Assembly (NCBI RefSeq): GCF_018122735.1
Contig: NZ_JAGRRD010000001.1
Location: 2,503,242 to 2,567,241, forward strand
Reading direction: 5' to 3'
Source: Azoarcus sp. L1K30
GTDB taxonomy: Bacteria; Pseudomonadota; Gammaproteobacteria; Burkholderiales; Rhodocyclaceae
DNA: 64,000 bases
The translations under genes were made by a program, and so were the position numbers. Under the pieces are notes generated by a model. It saw only the letters and a list, made by a program, of their open reading frames with translations, ran no database searches and was not told the origin of the DNA. This document shows positions 17,262-27,119 of this stretch, piece after piece (positions within the stretch are counted from its first letter, which is position 1; the number at the start of each line of letters is the position of its first letter).

Positions 17262-18548
17262 ATGAAGCGCACTGCGGCCAGACACGTTGCCGTGATCGGC
17301 GGCGGCCCGGCCGGACTGATGGCGGCCGAACGCGTCTCCGCTCAGGGCATCGACGTAACCGTTTTCGATGCCATGCCCTCTGTCGGGCGCAAGTTCCTGC
17401 TTGCCGGACGTGGCGGACTGAACCTGACCCACAGCGAGCCGCTCGACGCTTTCCTGACGCGCTACGGCACCCGCGCGGCCGAACTCGCACCAATGATCGA
17501 GGCCTTCGGGCCCGCCGCGCTGCGCGACTGGGCCGCCTCGCTCGGCATCGACACTTTTGTCGGCAGTTCGGGCCGCGTGTTTCCAACCGAAATGAAGGCG
17601 GCGCCGCTGCTGCGCGCGTGGCTGGCACGACTGCGCAGCCAGGGGGTAAAGTTCGCCGTCCGTCATCGCTGGCAAGGCTGGGTCGATACCGCGCCGACGC
17701 AGATCCTGCGCTTCTCGACCCGGGAAGGCGAGCGCTACGCAGAAGCAGATGCCGTGATCCTGGCACTTGGGGGCGGCAGCTGGGCAAAGCTTGGCTCCGA
17801 CGGCGCGTGGGTCGATCTGCTGCGCGCCCGCGGCGTCGACATTGCCGACCTGCGGCCGGCCAATTGCGGCTTCGACGTCTCCACCGACTTTGCCACAGAC
17901 ACGGCAAACGCCAACAAGGGCTGGAGCACCCACTTCCTCGAGCGCTTCGCCGGCGCACCAATCAAGTCCGTTGCCGCCCGCTGCACCGACCCGCACGGGC
18001 ACGAACACACCCGCAGCGGCGAATGCATGATCAGCCCCACCGGCATCGAAGGCGGCCTCATCTACGCGCTGTCCGCCCCGTTGCGCGACAGCCTGCACGC
18101 GAGCGGCAAGGCCACGCTCCATCTCGACCTCGCGCCCGGCCGCAGCCTCGAACGGCTCGTCGCCGATCTGTCACGCCCCCGCGGCAGCCGCTCGCTCGCC
18201 AGTCATCTGCAGGGTCAAGCCGGCATCAAGGGCGTCAAGGCCGGATTGCTGCGCGAGTGCCTGCCTGCTGCCGCGCTGAACGACCCGGCCCAACTCGCCA
18301 CTGCCATCAAGGCCCTTCCACTGCGCCTCATCGCGCCCCGCCCGCTGGACGAAGCCATCAGCAGTGCCGGCGGTGTGCGCTTCGAAGACACTCTCGACGG
18401 CACCATGCTGCGTGCCCTGCCCGGCGTCTTCTGTGCCGGTGAAATGCTCGACTGGGAAGCCCCCACAGGCGGCTACCTGCTGACCGCCTGCCTGGCCAGC
18501 GGCCACGCCGCCGGCCTGCGCACGATCGACTGGCTCAACACACACTGA
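17262..18548 (+). CDS. NAD(P)/FAD-dependent oxidoreductase (HI0933/YhiN family)
   Basis: A 428-residue flavoprotein. It has the dinucleotide fold VIGGGPAGLMAAERV near the start, GRKFLLAGRGGLNLTHSE typical of the HI0933 family, and the C-terminal FAD-binding stretch AGEMLDWEAPTGGYLLTACLASG. The family is widespread but its substrate is not known. Its start nearly touches the thioesterase stop. The TGGYLL ending resembles the TIGR03862 subgroup. Confidence 0.85.
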   Translation: MKRTAARHVAVIGGGPAGLMAAERVSAQGIDVTVFDAMPSVGRKFLLAGRGGLNLTHSEPLDAFLTRYGTRAAELAPMIEAFGPAALRDWAASLGIDTFVGSSGRVFPTEMKAAPLLRAWLARLRSQGVKFAVRHRWQGWVDTAPTQILRFSTREGERYAEADAVILALGGGSWAKLGSDGAWVDLLRARGVDIADLRPANCGFDVSTDFATDTANANKGWSTHFLERFAGAPIKSVAARCTDPHGHEHTRSGECMISPTGIEGGLIYALSAPLRDSLHASGKATLHLDLAPGRSLERLVADLSRPRGSRSLASHLQGQAGIKGVKAGLLRECLPAAALNDPAQLATAIKALPLRLIAPRPLDEAISSAGGVRFEDTLDGTMLRALPGVFCAGEMLDWEAPTGGYLLTACLASGHAAGLRTIDWLNTH

Positions 18549-18688
18549 ACGGTCAACACACGTCCGAAATCAACCGGTTCGACGCCACGCCAGCGCCCAA
18601 ACAACGCTATTGGCGACGGGGTTTCCCCGCGACCTGCAAAACCACCCGACCCGATCCGGGATATCGGGCGGCTCACCACGGCAGAGAA

Positions 18689-19891
18689 TCACCAGTTCGC
18701 CTCACGCTCCGGCGTCGACGTAATGCGGTGAATCGAAAGGTCCGCCCCAACGTATTCCTCTTCCTGGTCCAGTCGCAGGCCCACCATCAGTTTCAGCACG
18801 CCATACACGACGCCTCCCCCGACCAGCGCCACGACGATGGCGAGCATGGTCATGGTCGCTTGCGCCATCAAGGACACGCCGCCCAAGCCGCCGAGCGCGG
18901 TGCTGCCGAAAATGCCGGCAGCGAGGCCGCCCCAGGTGCCGCACAGGCCGTGCAGCGGCCATACGCCGAGCACATCGTCGATCTTCCAGCGGTTCTGCGT
19001 GAGCGTAAACATGCCCACAAACAGGCCACCTGCCACGACACCGACGACCAACGCACCAAGCGGGTGCATCACGTCGGAACCAGCACAGACGGCCACCAGT
19101 CCCGCCAGCGGCCCGTTGTGGACGAAGCCGGGATCGTTCCTCCCCAGCACCAGCGCGGCCAGCGTGCCGCCCACCATCGCCATCAGGGAATTGATGGCGA
19201 CCAGCCCGGTGATCTTCTCCAGCGTCTGCGCAGACATGACGTTGAAGCCGAACCAGCCAACGATCAGGATCCATGCGCCCAGCGCCAGGAACGGGATGGA
19301 CGAGGGCGGATGCGCGGAGATCGCGCCGGTACGCGAGTAGCGCCCATGGCGCGCACCGAGCAGCAGCACCGCGGGCAGCGCGATCCAGCCGCCCATCGCA
19401 TGCACCGCCACCGACCCCGCGAAGTCATGAAACTCGGCACCAAAGGTCGCACTAAGCCACGCCTGCACACCGTAGGCCTGGTTCCACGCGATGCCTTCGA
19501 AAAAGGGGTAGACGAAGCCAACGATCAGGAAAGTCGCTGCCAGCTGGGGATAAAAGCGCGCGCGCTCCGCGATGCCCCCGGAAATGATGGCCGGAATCGC
19601 CGCCGCAAAGGTCAGAAGGAAGAAGAAACGGGTCAGCTCGAAACCGTTCTTCTCCATCAGGCTCTCCGCGCTGGAAAAGAAATGCACGCCGTAGGCGATA
19701 CCATAGCCGATGAGAAAGTAGGCCAGCGTCGATACGGCAAAGTCGGTCAGGATCTTGACCAGCGCATTGACCTGGTTCTTCTTGCGTACGGTGCCCACCT
19801 CGAGAAACGCGAAGCCCGCATGCATCGCGAGCACCATGATGGCGCCCAACAGGATGAACAGAACGTCACTACTTGTCTTGAATGCTTCCAT
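18689..19891 (-). CDS. amt: Ammonium transporter Amt
   Basis: A 400-residue inner-membrane channel. Typical parts are FAFLEVGTVRKKNQVNALVKI, the first pore His in GSVAVHAMGGWIALP, the second in WPLHGLCGTWGGLAAG, and a C-terminal tail EEEYVGADLSIHR that in relatives contacts GlnK. The ATG at 19891 follows GGAGGG; a longer open frame upstream covers the promoter and is not coding. No glnK is adjacent. A sigma-54-type promoter and NtrC-like sites lie upstream, predicting nitrogen-starvation control. Confidence 0.93.
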   Translation of the reverse strand: MEAFKTSSDVLFILLGAIMVLAMHAGFAFLEVGTVRKKNQVNALVKILTDFAVSTLAYFLIGYGIAYGVHFFSSAESLMEKNGFELTRFFFLLTFAAAIPAIISGGIAERARFYPQLAATFLIVGFVYPFFEGIAWNQAYGVQAWLSATFGAEFHDFAGSVAVHAMGGWIALPAVLLLGARHGRYSRTGAISAHPPSSIPFLALGAWILIVGWFGFNVMSAQTLEKITGLVAINSLMAMVGGTLAALVLGRNDPGFVHNGPLAGLVAVCAGSDVMHPLGALVVGVVAGGLFVGMFTLTQNRWKIDDVLGVWPLHGLCGTWGGLAAGIFGSTALGGLGGVSLMAQATMTMLAIVVALVGGGVVYGVLKLMVGLRLDQEEEYVGADLSIHRITSTPEREANW

Positions 19892-19920
19892 AAGCCCTCC
19901 AAACGGAATGGAAGGCAGAA

Positions 19921-19937
19921 AGCAAGCACTGTTCCAG
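19921..19937 (-). promoter_or_regulatory. Sigma-54 (-24/-12) promoter of amt
   Basis: The minus strand reads CTGGAACAGTGCTTGCT. GG and GC are separated by exactly 10 nt, and the flanks match the TGGCAC-N5-TTGCW consensus well. The predicted transcript start is about 20 nt before the amt ATG, leaving room for the GGAGGG ribosome site. Confidence 0.8.
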
Positions 19938-19963
19938 TGCAGACAGTCATATTTTTCGGTGCA

Positions 19964-20005
19964 TGCGCCCACTATTGGCGCATCGTTACGCACTGTCTTC
20001 GTGCA
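19964..20005 (-). promoter_or_regulatory. NtrC-like enhancer sites upstream of amt
   Basis: Two palindromic elements lie 27-70 bp upstream of the -24 box. At 19989-20005 the minus strand reads TGCACGAAGACAGTGCG, close to the 17-bp NtrC consensus TGCACC-N5-GGTGCA. At 19964-19982 is TGCGCC-N7-GGCGCA with perfect arms but 2 bp longer spacing. Together with the sigma-54 promoter they suggest NtrC activation. Confidence 0.6.
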
Positions 20006-20136
20006 TAGCGCCAATCTGAAGCACCCTCCCGGTGCAGTCACTGGCAACACACCCACTCTGGAGTAAACGCCATCTGGTGTGGGCATCCGGGCTGCGCGGT
20101 GCGTAAAATGCGAGCTTTTCGCCTGCCGCCCAGACC

Positions 20137-21510
20137 ATGACCGCACCCCGCCCACCAGAACTGCTTGCGCCTGCCGGCTCGCTTGAGATGATGCGAACCG
20201 CTTTCGCCTTTGGCGCAGACGCGGTGTATGCGGGTCAGCCGCGTTACTCGCTGCGCGTGCGCAACAACAGCTTCGGCAAGCTCGACGTGCTCGCTGCCGG
20301 TATCGACGAGGCGCATGCGGCGGGCAAGCAGTTCTACCTGGTCGCCAATATTTACCCCCACAACTCGAAGATCCGCACCTTCGAGCAGGACATGGCACCC
20401 GTCATTGCCATGAAGCCGGACGCGCTGATCATGGCCGACCCCGGTCTGATGATGATGGTGCGCGAGCGCTGGCCCGAGGTGGATATCCATCTGTCGGTAC
20501 AGGCCAATACGACCAATTACGCCAGCGTGCGCTTCTGGCAGTCGATGGGCGTGAAACGCATCATCCTGTCGCGCGAGCTGTCGCTGGACGAAGTCGCCGA
20601 CATCCGCAACGCCTGCCCCGAGATGGAACTGGAGGTGTTCATACACGGCGCGCTTTGCATCGCTTACTCGGGTCGCTGCCTGCTGTCGGGCTACTTCAAC
20701 CACCGCGACCCCAATCAGGGCAGTTGCACCAACTCGTGCCGCTGGGACTACAAGATGCATGAAGGCGCCGAGAATGGCGCCGGCGACATCCAGACCTGCA
20801 GCGACTCACCCGCGCTGGGCAACCCCCGCGACTTTGGCACCGTCGGCACCGCATTGGGCGGCGGTCCGCGACACCACCAGGCAAACCGCGTGTGGCTGCT
20901 CGAGGAAGGCAGCCGCCCAGGTGAGCTGATGCCGATAGAAGAGGATGAGCATGGCACCTACATCATGAACTCGCGCGACCTGCGCGCGGTGGAACATGTG
21001 CAGCGCCTGGTGGATATCGGCGTCGACTCGCTCAAGATCGAAGGCCGGACCAAGAGCCCCTATTACGTCGCCCGCACCAGCCAGAGCTATCGTCGCGCAA
21101 TCGACGACGCCGTCGCCGGTCGCCCGTTCGATCTGCAACTGCTGAGCGAACTCGAAGGGCTTGCCAACCGCGGCTACACCGACGGCTTCTATCAGCGCCA
21201 TCACACACCGGAACACCAGAACTACCTGCGCGGACACTCGGAATCGGGGCGCAGCCTGCTGATTGGCGAAATGCTGGGGTTCGACAGCGCGCGCGGATTG
21301 GCCGAAATCGAGGTGAAAAACCGCTTTGCGTTGGGCGACATGCTCGAATTCATCCAGCCGAGCGGCAATTTCAGCAGCCGCTGTGAACGCATCGAGGACG
21401 CCGAAGGCGGCGCGCTCGAGTGTGTACCTGGCAGCGGGCGACGGGTCTGGCTTGCGCTCCCGCAAGGTGCCGCAGCACACGCCCCCTGCTTCGTCTCACG
21501 CTTCATCTGA
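20137..21510 (+). CDS. trhP: U32-family tRNA hydroxylation protein TrhP (YegQ)
   Basis: A 457-residue peptidase-U32-like protein starting RPPELLAPAGSLEMMRTAFAFGADAVYAG. The family signature region is EVFIHGALCIAYSGRCLLSGYF followed by the cysteine cluster GSCTNSCRWDY, which in relatives is thought to hold an iron-sulfur cluster. YegQ/TrhP takes part in 5-hydroxyuridine formation at tRNA position 34 in E. coli, using prephenate. The segment ARTSQSYRRAID also fits. It is divergent from amt. Confidence 0.88.
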   Translation: MTAPRPPELLAPAGSLEMMRTAFAFGADAVYAGQPRYSLRVRNNSFGKLDVLAAGIDEAHAAGKQFYLVANIYPHNSKIRTFEQDMAPVIAMKPDALIMADPGLMMMVRERWPEVDIHLSVQANTTNYASVRFWQSMGVKRIILSRELSLDEVADIRNACPEMELEVFIHGALCIAYSGRCLLSGYFNHRDPNQGSCTNSCRWDYKMHEGAENGAGDIQTCSDSPALGNPRDFGTVGTALGGGPRHHQANRVWLLEEGSRPGELMPIEEDEHGTYIMNSRDLRAVEHVQRLVDIGVDSLKIEGRTKSPYYVARTSQSYRRAIDDAVAGRPFDLQLLSELEGLANRGYTDGFYQRHHTPEHQNYLRGHSESGRSLLIGEMLGFDSARGLAEIEVKNRFALGDMLEFIQPSGNFSSRCERIEDAEGGALECVPGSGRRVWLALPQGAAAHAPCFVSRFI

Positions 21511-21540
21511 CTGCGTGCCCGCATGAGGGCACCTGCGGCC

Positions 21541-22101
21541 TCAAGGCTCCCGGTGCTCGCGTCGACGCGCGCGAACATGTGCCGGCGCTTGATTCCAGGC
21601 CACCATGCCGCCAAGCAGCAAGAAACCACCAAGCAGTGCCAACGCGGCAAACGGCACGGACATGGCGAGCAGGGGCCAACTCAGCGAACGCACGAGCAAG
21701 GCCTGCGAAGGCATTTGCGGGTTGACCCAGGCCGTTACCAGCCGACCGGCATTGAGTTGGCGAAGGTTCGCCTCCACCACCGAACGTCGCTCGGCCCCCT
21801 GGTGGAGGTCGTAGCGAGAGCCGACGTATTCCTTCGTCCCATGCTGATAGCGAAACCGCACCATCAATGCCGGCAGCGGCCGGTTGTGAAATATATCGGG
21901 CGGCTCGATCCGCGCCGCCTCGAGCACCGCCGGCACTTCCACCCATTGTCGTGTCTGCATGGCCTCGTAGAGCGGCTGAACGCCGAAGGAGATGGCGCCG
22001 AAGATGCCTGCCACCAGGAAGAATATGCCGAGCAAGGGAAAGACGACCCGAATGCCCCCTTCGATCAGATGAACCTTCAGTGAAATACGCGACATGGGCA
22101 T
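21541..22101 (-). CDS. DUF3592 membrane protein
   Basis: A 186-residue protein with two TM helices (about 15-40 and 145-170) flanking a soluble region. It contains WVEVPAVLEAARI and FRYQHGTKEYVGSRYDL, typical of DUF3592 proteins. Function is unknown. The arginine-rich C terminus (HVRARRREHREP) would be cytoplasmic. An alternative start two codons in (22095) is possible. Confidence 0.7.
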   Translation of the reverse strand: MPMSRISLKVHLIEGGIRVVFPLLGIFFLVAGIFGAISFGVQPLYEAMQTRQWVEVPAVLEAARIEPPDIFHNRPLPALMVRFRYQHGTKEYVGSRYDLHQGAERRSVVEANLRQLNAGRLVTAWVNPQMPSQALLVRSLSWPLLAMSVPFAALALLGGFLLLGGMVAWNQAPAHVRARRREHREP

Positions 22102-22300
22102 GTAAACTCGGAATGAAGCTGTATTCTACGACCCGCCCTCGCATACTGAAAACGGAGTAAATCCGGCGACGGCGCTCGTGATCGATTTCGTGTCGATCTC
22201 ACCACAAAATACTCTTCGACCTTCTCTGAACCCGGACGACATACACACGTTGTTACACGTCTTATATCTTCCGGCAGACTAATCGCCACCTCGCCCATCC

Positions 22301-22822
22301 ATGTCCGCCTTCGCCAAAGACATCGCCACCACCGCCCTCGACCTGACGCAGGCAGACCATGCACGCATCTTCATCGAATTGCTCGATCACTACGCCAGGG
22401 ATCCGATGGGCGGCGGCAAAGCGCTGGACGTACGGTTGCATCAAACGCTCATCGCGCGGCTCAAGGCTCGCCACGACTACGTTGCCTTCCTCGCTTTCAA
22501 GGGCGACCTTGCCTGCGGCCTGATCAACTGCTTCGAAGGCTTTTCGACCTTCGCCGCCGCGCCGCTGCTCAATGTCCACGATCTGGTAGTGCATGCCGAC
22601 CACCGTGGCCGGGGCGTTGCCCAGGCGCTACTTGGCGCGGCCGAGGCGGCGGCTCGCGCGCGCGGATGTTGCAAGCTCACACTCGAAGTCCTGTCGAACA
22701 ACGGTGCGGCGCTTGCCGCCTACGACCGCGCGGGTTTTCACCCCTATGTACTCGATCCGGAGGCCGGCCACGCGCTGTTCCTGCAGAAATGGCTGGCGCC
22801 GCAGACAGCGGAAGCGGGGTAG
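22301..22822 (+). CDS. GNAT family N-acetyltransferase
   Basis: A 173-residue acetyltransferase. The acetyl-CoA binding motif A appears as VHADHRGRGVAQALLGAAE, followed by KLTLEVLSNNGAALAAYDRAGF (motif B). The substrate is not predictable. It stands alone between a convergent DUF3592 gene behind it and the ABC-F gene ahead. Confidence 0.85.
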   Translation: MSAFAKDIATTALDLTQADHARIFIELLDHYARDPMGGGKALDVRLHQTLIARLKARHDYVAFLAFKGDLACGLINCFEGFSTFAAAPLLNVHDLVVHADHRGRGVAQALLGAAEAAARARGCCKLTLEVLSNNGAALAAYDRAGFHPYVLDPEAGHALFLQKWLAPQTAEAG

Positions 22823-22873
22823 GCAGGTCCAATCCGCCAGCCACACCGTGCTGCAGCGCACACTGCGTTGCGC

Positions 22874-22879
22874 TATAAT
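22874..22879 (+). promoter_or_regulatory. -10 box of the ABC-F gene promoter
   Basis: A perfect TATAAT lies 37 bp before the GTG start. The -35 region 17 bp upstream reads CTGCAG, a poor match to TTGACA. Confidence 0.5.
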
Positions 22880-22915
22880 GCAAGGCTTTGTTTTATCTGA
22901 ATAACAGGACTCGCC

Positions 22916-24541
22916 GTGCTCGTCGCCGCCAATATCACCATGCAGTTCGGGGCCAAGCCCCTGTTCGAGAACGTTTCCGTCAAGTTCGGCGACGGCAACC
23001 GCTACGGCCTGATCGGTGCCAATGGTGCCGGCAAGTCGACATTCATGAAGATCCTGTGCGGCATTCTGGAGCCGTCAGCCGGCAATGTGTCGAAGGACCC
23101 GCACGAGCGAATGGCCTACCTGCGCCAGGACCAGTTCGGCTATGAAGACCTGCGCGTGCTCGATGTGGTGATGATGGGCCACGAGCAGATGTGGGCGTGC
23201 ATGGCCGAGAAGGACGCCATCTACGCCAATCCGGAGGCCACCGAGGACGACTACATGCGTGCCGCCGAACTCGAAGGCAAGTTCGGCGAATACGACGGCT
23301 ACACGGCCGAAGCGCGTGCGGGTGAGTTGCTGCTCGGCGTGGGCATCGGCACCGAGTTGCACAACGGGCCGATGAAGAATGTGGCCCCGGGCTGGAAGCT
23401 GCGCGTGCTGCTGTGCCAGGCGCTGTTCGCCAACCCCGAGATTTTGCTGCTCGACGAACCGACCAACAACCTCGACATCAACACCATCCGCTGGCTCGAA
23501 GACGTGCTCAACAATCGTGACTGCACGATGGTGATCATCTCCCACGACCGCCACTTCCTCAACCAGGTCTGCACCCATATGGCCGACCTCGATTACGGCA
23601 CCATCACCGTGTACGCCGGCAACTACGACGACTACATGGAAGCGGCGACAATCGCCCGCGAGCGCCAGTCAGCGGCCAACTCGCGCGCCAAGGACAAGAT
23701 CTCCGAACTGCAGCAGTTCGTGCGCCGCTTCTCGGCCAACAAATCCAAGGCCAAGCAGGCCACCAGCCGCCTGAAGCTGATCGACAAGCTCAAGCCCGAA
23801 GACGTCAAGCCGTCCTCGCGTCAATACCCGTGGATCCGCTTCGAATACGACGAGAAGGACAAGCTTCACCGCCTGGCCTGCGAGGTCGACAACATCAGCT
23901 TCGGTTACGACGGCATGGAAAAGCCGCTGTTCAACCGCCTGTCGCTCGCGATCGATGCCGGCGACAAGGTGGCCATCATCGGCGAGAACGGCGTGGGCAA
24001 GACCACCCTGATGAAACTGCTGGTGGGCGAGCTCAGCCCGCAAAAAGGCGCCGTGAAGTGGGCAGAGAAGGCCAAGCCGGGCTATTACGCCCAGGATCAC
24101 TCGGCGGATTTTGCCAGCGGCGTCAGTCTCACCGACTGGATTGCCGACTATGCGCGCATCACCTCGGAGTCGGTCGGCGGCGACGTCGAAACCCTGATCC
24201 GCGGCACACTCGGACGCCTGCTGTTCTCCGGGGATGAAGTCAAGAAATCGGTGAAGGTCATCTCCGGTGGCGAACAGGGCCGCATGCTGTTCGGCAAGCT
24301 GATGCTGTCGCGCCCCAACGTGCTGCTGATGGACGAACCGACCAACCACCTCGACATGGAATCGATCGAGTCGCTCAACAGTGGCCTGGAGAAGTTTCCC
24401 GGTACGCTGCTGTTCATTTCGCACGATCGCGAGTTCGTGTCTTCGTTGGCGACGCGCATCATCGAAATCAAGCTCGACGGCACGGTCATCGACTACCGCG
24501 GCACATACGAGGAATACCTCTCCAGCCAGGGCCTCGATTAA
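22916..24541 (+). CDS. ybiT: ABC-F ATPase (YbiT type)
   Basis: A 541-residue soluble protein with two ABC domains and no membrane segments. Walker A motifs are GANGAGKST and GENGVGKTT; Walker B regions are [11 protein letters not shown] and [11 protein letters not shown]. The first signature is degenerate ([11 protein letters not shown]), as usual in YbiT-like proteins, while the second is [13 protein letters not shown] proteins act on ribosomes to relieve stalled translation. The start is GTG, fixed by the family N terminus [12 protein letters not shown]. Confidence 0.92.
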   Translation: MLVAANITMQFGAKPLFENVSVKFGDGNRYGLIGANGAGKSTFMKILCGILEPSAGNVSKDPHERMAYLRQDQFGYEDLRVLDVVMMGHEQMWACMAEKDAIYANPEATEDDYMRAAELEGKFGEYDGYTAEARAGELLLGVGIGTELHNGPMKNVAPGWKLRVLLCQALFANPEILLLDEPTNNLDINTIRWLEDVLNNRDCTMVIISHDRHFLNQVCTHMADLDYGTITVYAGNYDDYMEAATIARERQSAANSRAKDKISELQQFVRRFSANKSKAKQATSRLKLIDKLKPEDVKPSSRQYPWIRFEYDEKDKLHRLACEVDNISFGYDGMEKPLFNRLSLAIDAGDKVAIIGENGVGKTTLMKLLVGELSPQKGAVKWAEKAKPGYYAQDHSADFASGVSLTDWIADYARITSESVGGDVETLIRGTLGRLLFSGDEVKKSVKVISGGEQGRMLFGKLMLSRPNVLLMDEPTNHLDMESIESLNSGLEKFPGTLLFISHDREFVSSLATRIIEIKLDGTVIDYRGTYEEYLSSQGLD

Positions 24542-24551
24542 ACCCCGACGC

Positions 24552-27119
24552 TCAACGCACCGCGCCCGCCTTCCGGCCGCTCGCCCAAGCGGCTTGCAGG
24601 TCCGTGGCTGGCAGGGGTTTGTCGTACAGATAGCCCTGACCGATATCGCAAGCTTCGGCGCCGAGGAAATCGGCCTGGACCTGTGTCTCGATCCCTTCTG
24701 CGACGGTCCGGAGCCCGAGGCTGCGGGCCAGTGCAATCACGGCGCGGATGATGGCCTCACCGTTCGGATCGCGGCCGATGTCGTGCACGAAGGATTGATC
24801 GATCTTGAGTCTGTCCAGCGGCAGACGCCTGAGATAGGCCAGACTTGAATAGCCGGTACCGAAATCGTCGATGGCGAGCGCGACGCCCAGCACGCGAAGC
24901 CCGCCGAGCACACCGAGCGCCTGCTCCGGCTCCCGCATGATCATCGATTCGGTCACCTCCAGCTCCAGTCGATCGGCCCCGAGCCCGGCGTTCACGAGGG
25001 CATCGGCCGTGGCGCTGACGATCTGGTCGCGGTCGATCTGTCGCGCCGACAAATTGACCGCGACCAGAGGCACATTGAACCCGGCGGCATCCCAGGCCGC
25101 CATTTGCCGGCACGCCTCGTTCAAGACCCAAGCGCCGATGTCGACGATAATGCCAGTCTCTTCGGCCAGTGAAATGAACTGCCCAGGTGAAACCAGCCCG
25201 AGATCCGGATGCTGCCAGCGCACCAAGGCTTCGACGCCGGTCAGCGTGCCGGTTGCCAGATCGATCTGCGGCTGGTAATGGAGCACCAGCTCGTTACGCA
25301 CCACCGCGCCGCGCAGGGCATTCTCCATGACCAGACGCTCGAAGGCCCCGGCAGTGAGCTTCGGTGAAAAGAACTGGTAGTTGTTGCGCCCCTGCGATTT
25401 CGCCTCGTACATGGCCAGATCCGCATGCTTGAGCAAGGTGTCGACGTCTTCACCGTCGTCCGGATAGAGCGCAATACCAACGCTCGTCGTCACCGTCAGC
25501 TCATGGCCGGCAATCGACCGTGGCCTGGCAAACACGTCGAGCATCTTGCGCGCGACGGCGGCGACCTGGCTCACGTCGGTCTCATCCTCGATCAGCAGCA
25601 CAAACTCATCGCCGCCCAGTCGCGCGAGGGTATCGCTGGAGCGCACCAAATCGCCGATCTGCCTGGCCACCTCGATCAGCAGTTCGTCACCAACCGTATG
25701 CCCGAGCGTGTCATTGACACTCTTGAAGCGATCGAGGTCGAAGAACATCAACGCCAGTGCGCCACGTTCGCGCCGTGCGCGATCCAGGGCATGCTCGAGT
25801 CGGTCTCGCAGCAGAATCCGGTTGGGCAGGCGTGTCAGAGAATCGTGGTACGCCAGAAAATCAATTCTTTCCTGCGCAAACTTCAAGGTCGAGATATCGC
25901 TGAAAACCGCCACGTAATGCGTGATTACATCCGCCTGGTCCCTGACCACGCTGATGGTCAGCCACTCAGGGTACACCTCGCCGGACTTGCGCCGGTTCCA
26001 CAATTCGCCACGCCACTGCCCCAGCGAATTCACACTGCGCCAGATGTCCCTGTAGAAGGCTTCATCATGTCGCCCCGACTTCAACAGACGCGGATTGCGA
26101 CCGATGGCCTCTTCTCTCCGATAGCCGGTGATGGTCTCGAACGCCGGATTGACGGCGAGGATATTGCCCGCCGCATCGGTCACCAGGATACCTTCGGTCG
26201 TGCTCTGAAAGACGCGCTCGGCGAAGCGCAACTCGCGCTCTATCTTGCGCCGGTCCGAGATATCACGCGAAAAACCGACCGTTCCCAGCAGTTCACCATC
26301 TTCACCACGCACCGGCGCCCGGTAGGTTTCGAACCAGCGCGGCTCGCCGTGCAACTTCAATTCCTCTTCGACCGAATAGCCCTGATCACTCTCGATGGCG
26401 CGGCGGTCATCGGCGACGAACTGCGACGCCACCGCATCCGGCCACAAGTCGTGGTCGCAGCACCCCTTGATGCCGTCGGGTGCCGACTGCGCACACGCCT
26501 CGGCAAACCGGCGGTTAACGGTGAGAAAACGGCTATCGCGATCCTTCAGCCATACCATGAAGGGGAAATTGTCGATCAGTGCCTGCTGATAACGCAGGCG
26601 CTGCTCCAGGCTGGCATTGAGCTCGAGGATCTTCGCCTCGGCGGCACGCTGATCCTCGAGTACGCTGAGTAACACCCGCCGGGACAGTTTTGCTTCGTCC
26701 AGCAGATGCGCCAGCTCCGCCTGAATACTCCGCGCCAGCTCCTCAGCGCGCACGCGCTCGGTGACGTCGAGACACACGCCGGCAATGGCCGGTCGCCCCT
26801 CATAGCTTGCAGCGCGTCCATGGACCTCGACCTCAAGCGTGCCGCCATCCCGCCTCAGACCGCGAAAGATGTATCGAATCTCGTCCTGTGCGCCCTCAAG
26901 GCGCTGGCGAATGTTGGATGCCACCAGCTCACGCTGTTCCACCGTCACCAACTCGGACACCGGCACGCGATCGATCAGCGCCTCCGGTCGGTCATAGCCG
27001 AACATGGCCGCAAAGGCCGGATTTACATAGCGAAACCTGTTGTCCTGGATCACATAGATGCCCGCCAGCGACTGCTCGACGACGGCGTTGAAGACCCTGC
27101 CCGACTCGCTGGAGTTCAT
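24552..27119 (-). CDS. PAS-PAS-PAS-GGDEF-EAL protein
   Basis: A cytoplasmic 855-residue c-di-GMP enzyme with three PAS domains (about 1-125, 175-295, 300-412) and a coiled segment between the first two. A GGDEF domain (motif 502-506, I-site RSSD at 493-496) and an EAL domain (EAL 630-632; DDFGTGYSS near 751) follow. All catalytic motifs are present. No TM segment is seen. The ATG overlaps the stop of the GAF gene (ATGA), so the two are translated together and may form one sensory unit. Confidence 0.9.
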   Translation of the reverse strand: MNSSESGRVFNAVVEQSLAGIYVIQDNRFRYVNPAFAAMFGYDRPEALIDRVPVSELVTVEQRELVASNIRQRLEGAQDEIRYIFRGLRRDGGTLEVEVHGRAASYEGRPAIAGVCLDVTERVRAEELARSIQAELAHLLDEAKLSRRVLLSVLEDQRAAEAKILELNASLEQRLRYQQALIDNFPFMVWLKDRDSRFLTVNRRFAEACAQSAPDGIKGCCDHDLWPDAVASQFVADDRRAIESDQGYSVEEELKLHGEPRWFETYRAPVRGEDGELLGTVGFSRDISDRRKIERELRFAERVFQSTTEGILVTDAAGNILAVNPAFETITGYRREEAIGRNPRLLKSGRHDEAFYRDIWRSVNSLGQWRGELWNRRKSGEVYPEWLTISVVRDQADVITHYVAVFSDISTLKFAQERIDFLAYHDSLTRLPNRILLRDRLEHALDRARRERGALALMFFDLDRFKSVNDTLGHTVGDELLIEVARQIGDLVRSSDTLARLGGDEFVLLIEDETDVSQVAAVARKMLDVFARPRSIAGHELTVTTSVGIALYPDDGEDVDTLLKHADLAMYEAKSQGRNNYQFFSPKLTAGAFERLVMENALRGAVVRNELVLHYQPQIDLATGTLTGVEALVRWQHPDLGLVSPGQFISLAEETGIIVDIGAWVLNEACRQMAAWDAAGFNVPLVAVNLSARQIDRDQIVSATADALVNAGLGADRLELEVTESMIMREPEQALGVLGGLRVLGVALAIDDFGTGYSSLAYLRRLPLDRLKIDQSFVHDIGRDPNGEAIIRAVIALARSLGLRTVAEGIETQVQADFLGAEACDIGQGYLYDKPLPATDLQAAWASGRKAGAVR

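Noticed and set aside
22180..22198. GATCGA/TCGATC inverted repeat upstream of the GNAT gene
   Set aside because: The arms are only 6 bp and themselves near-palindromic, so chance is a good explanation.
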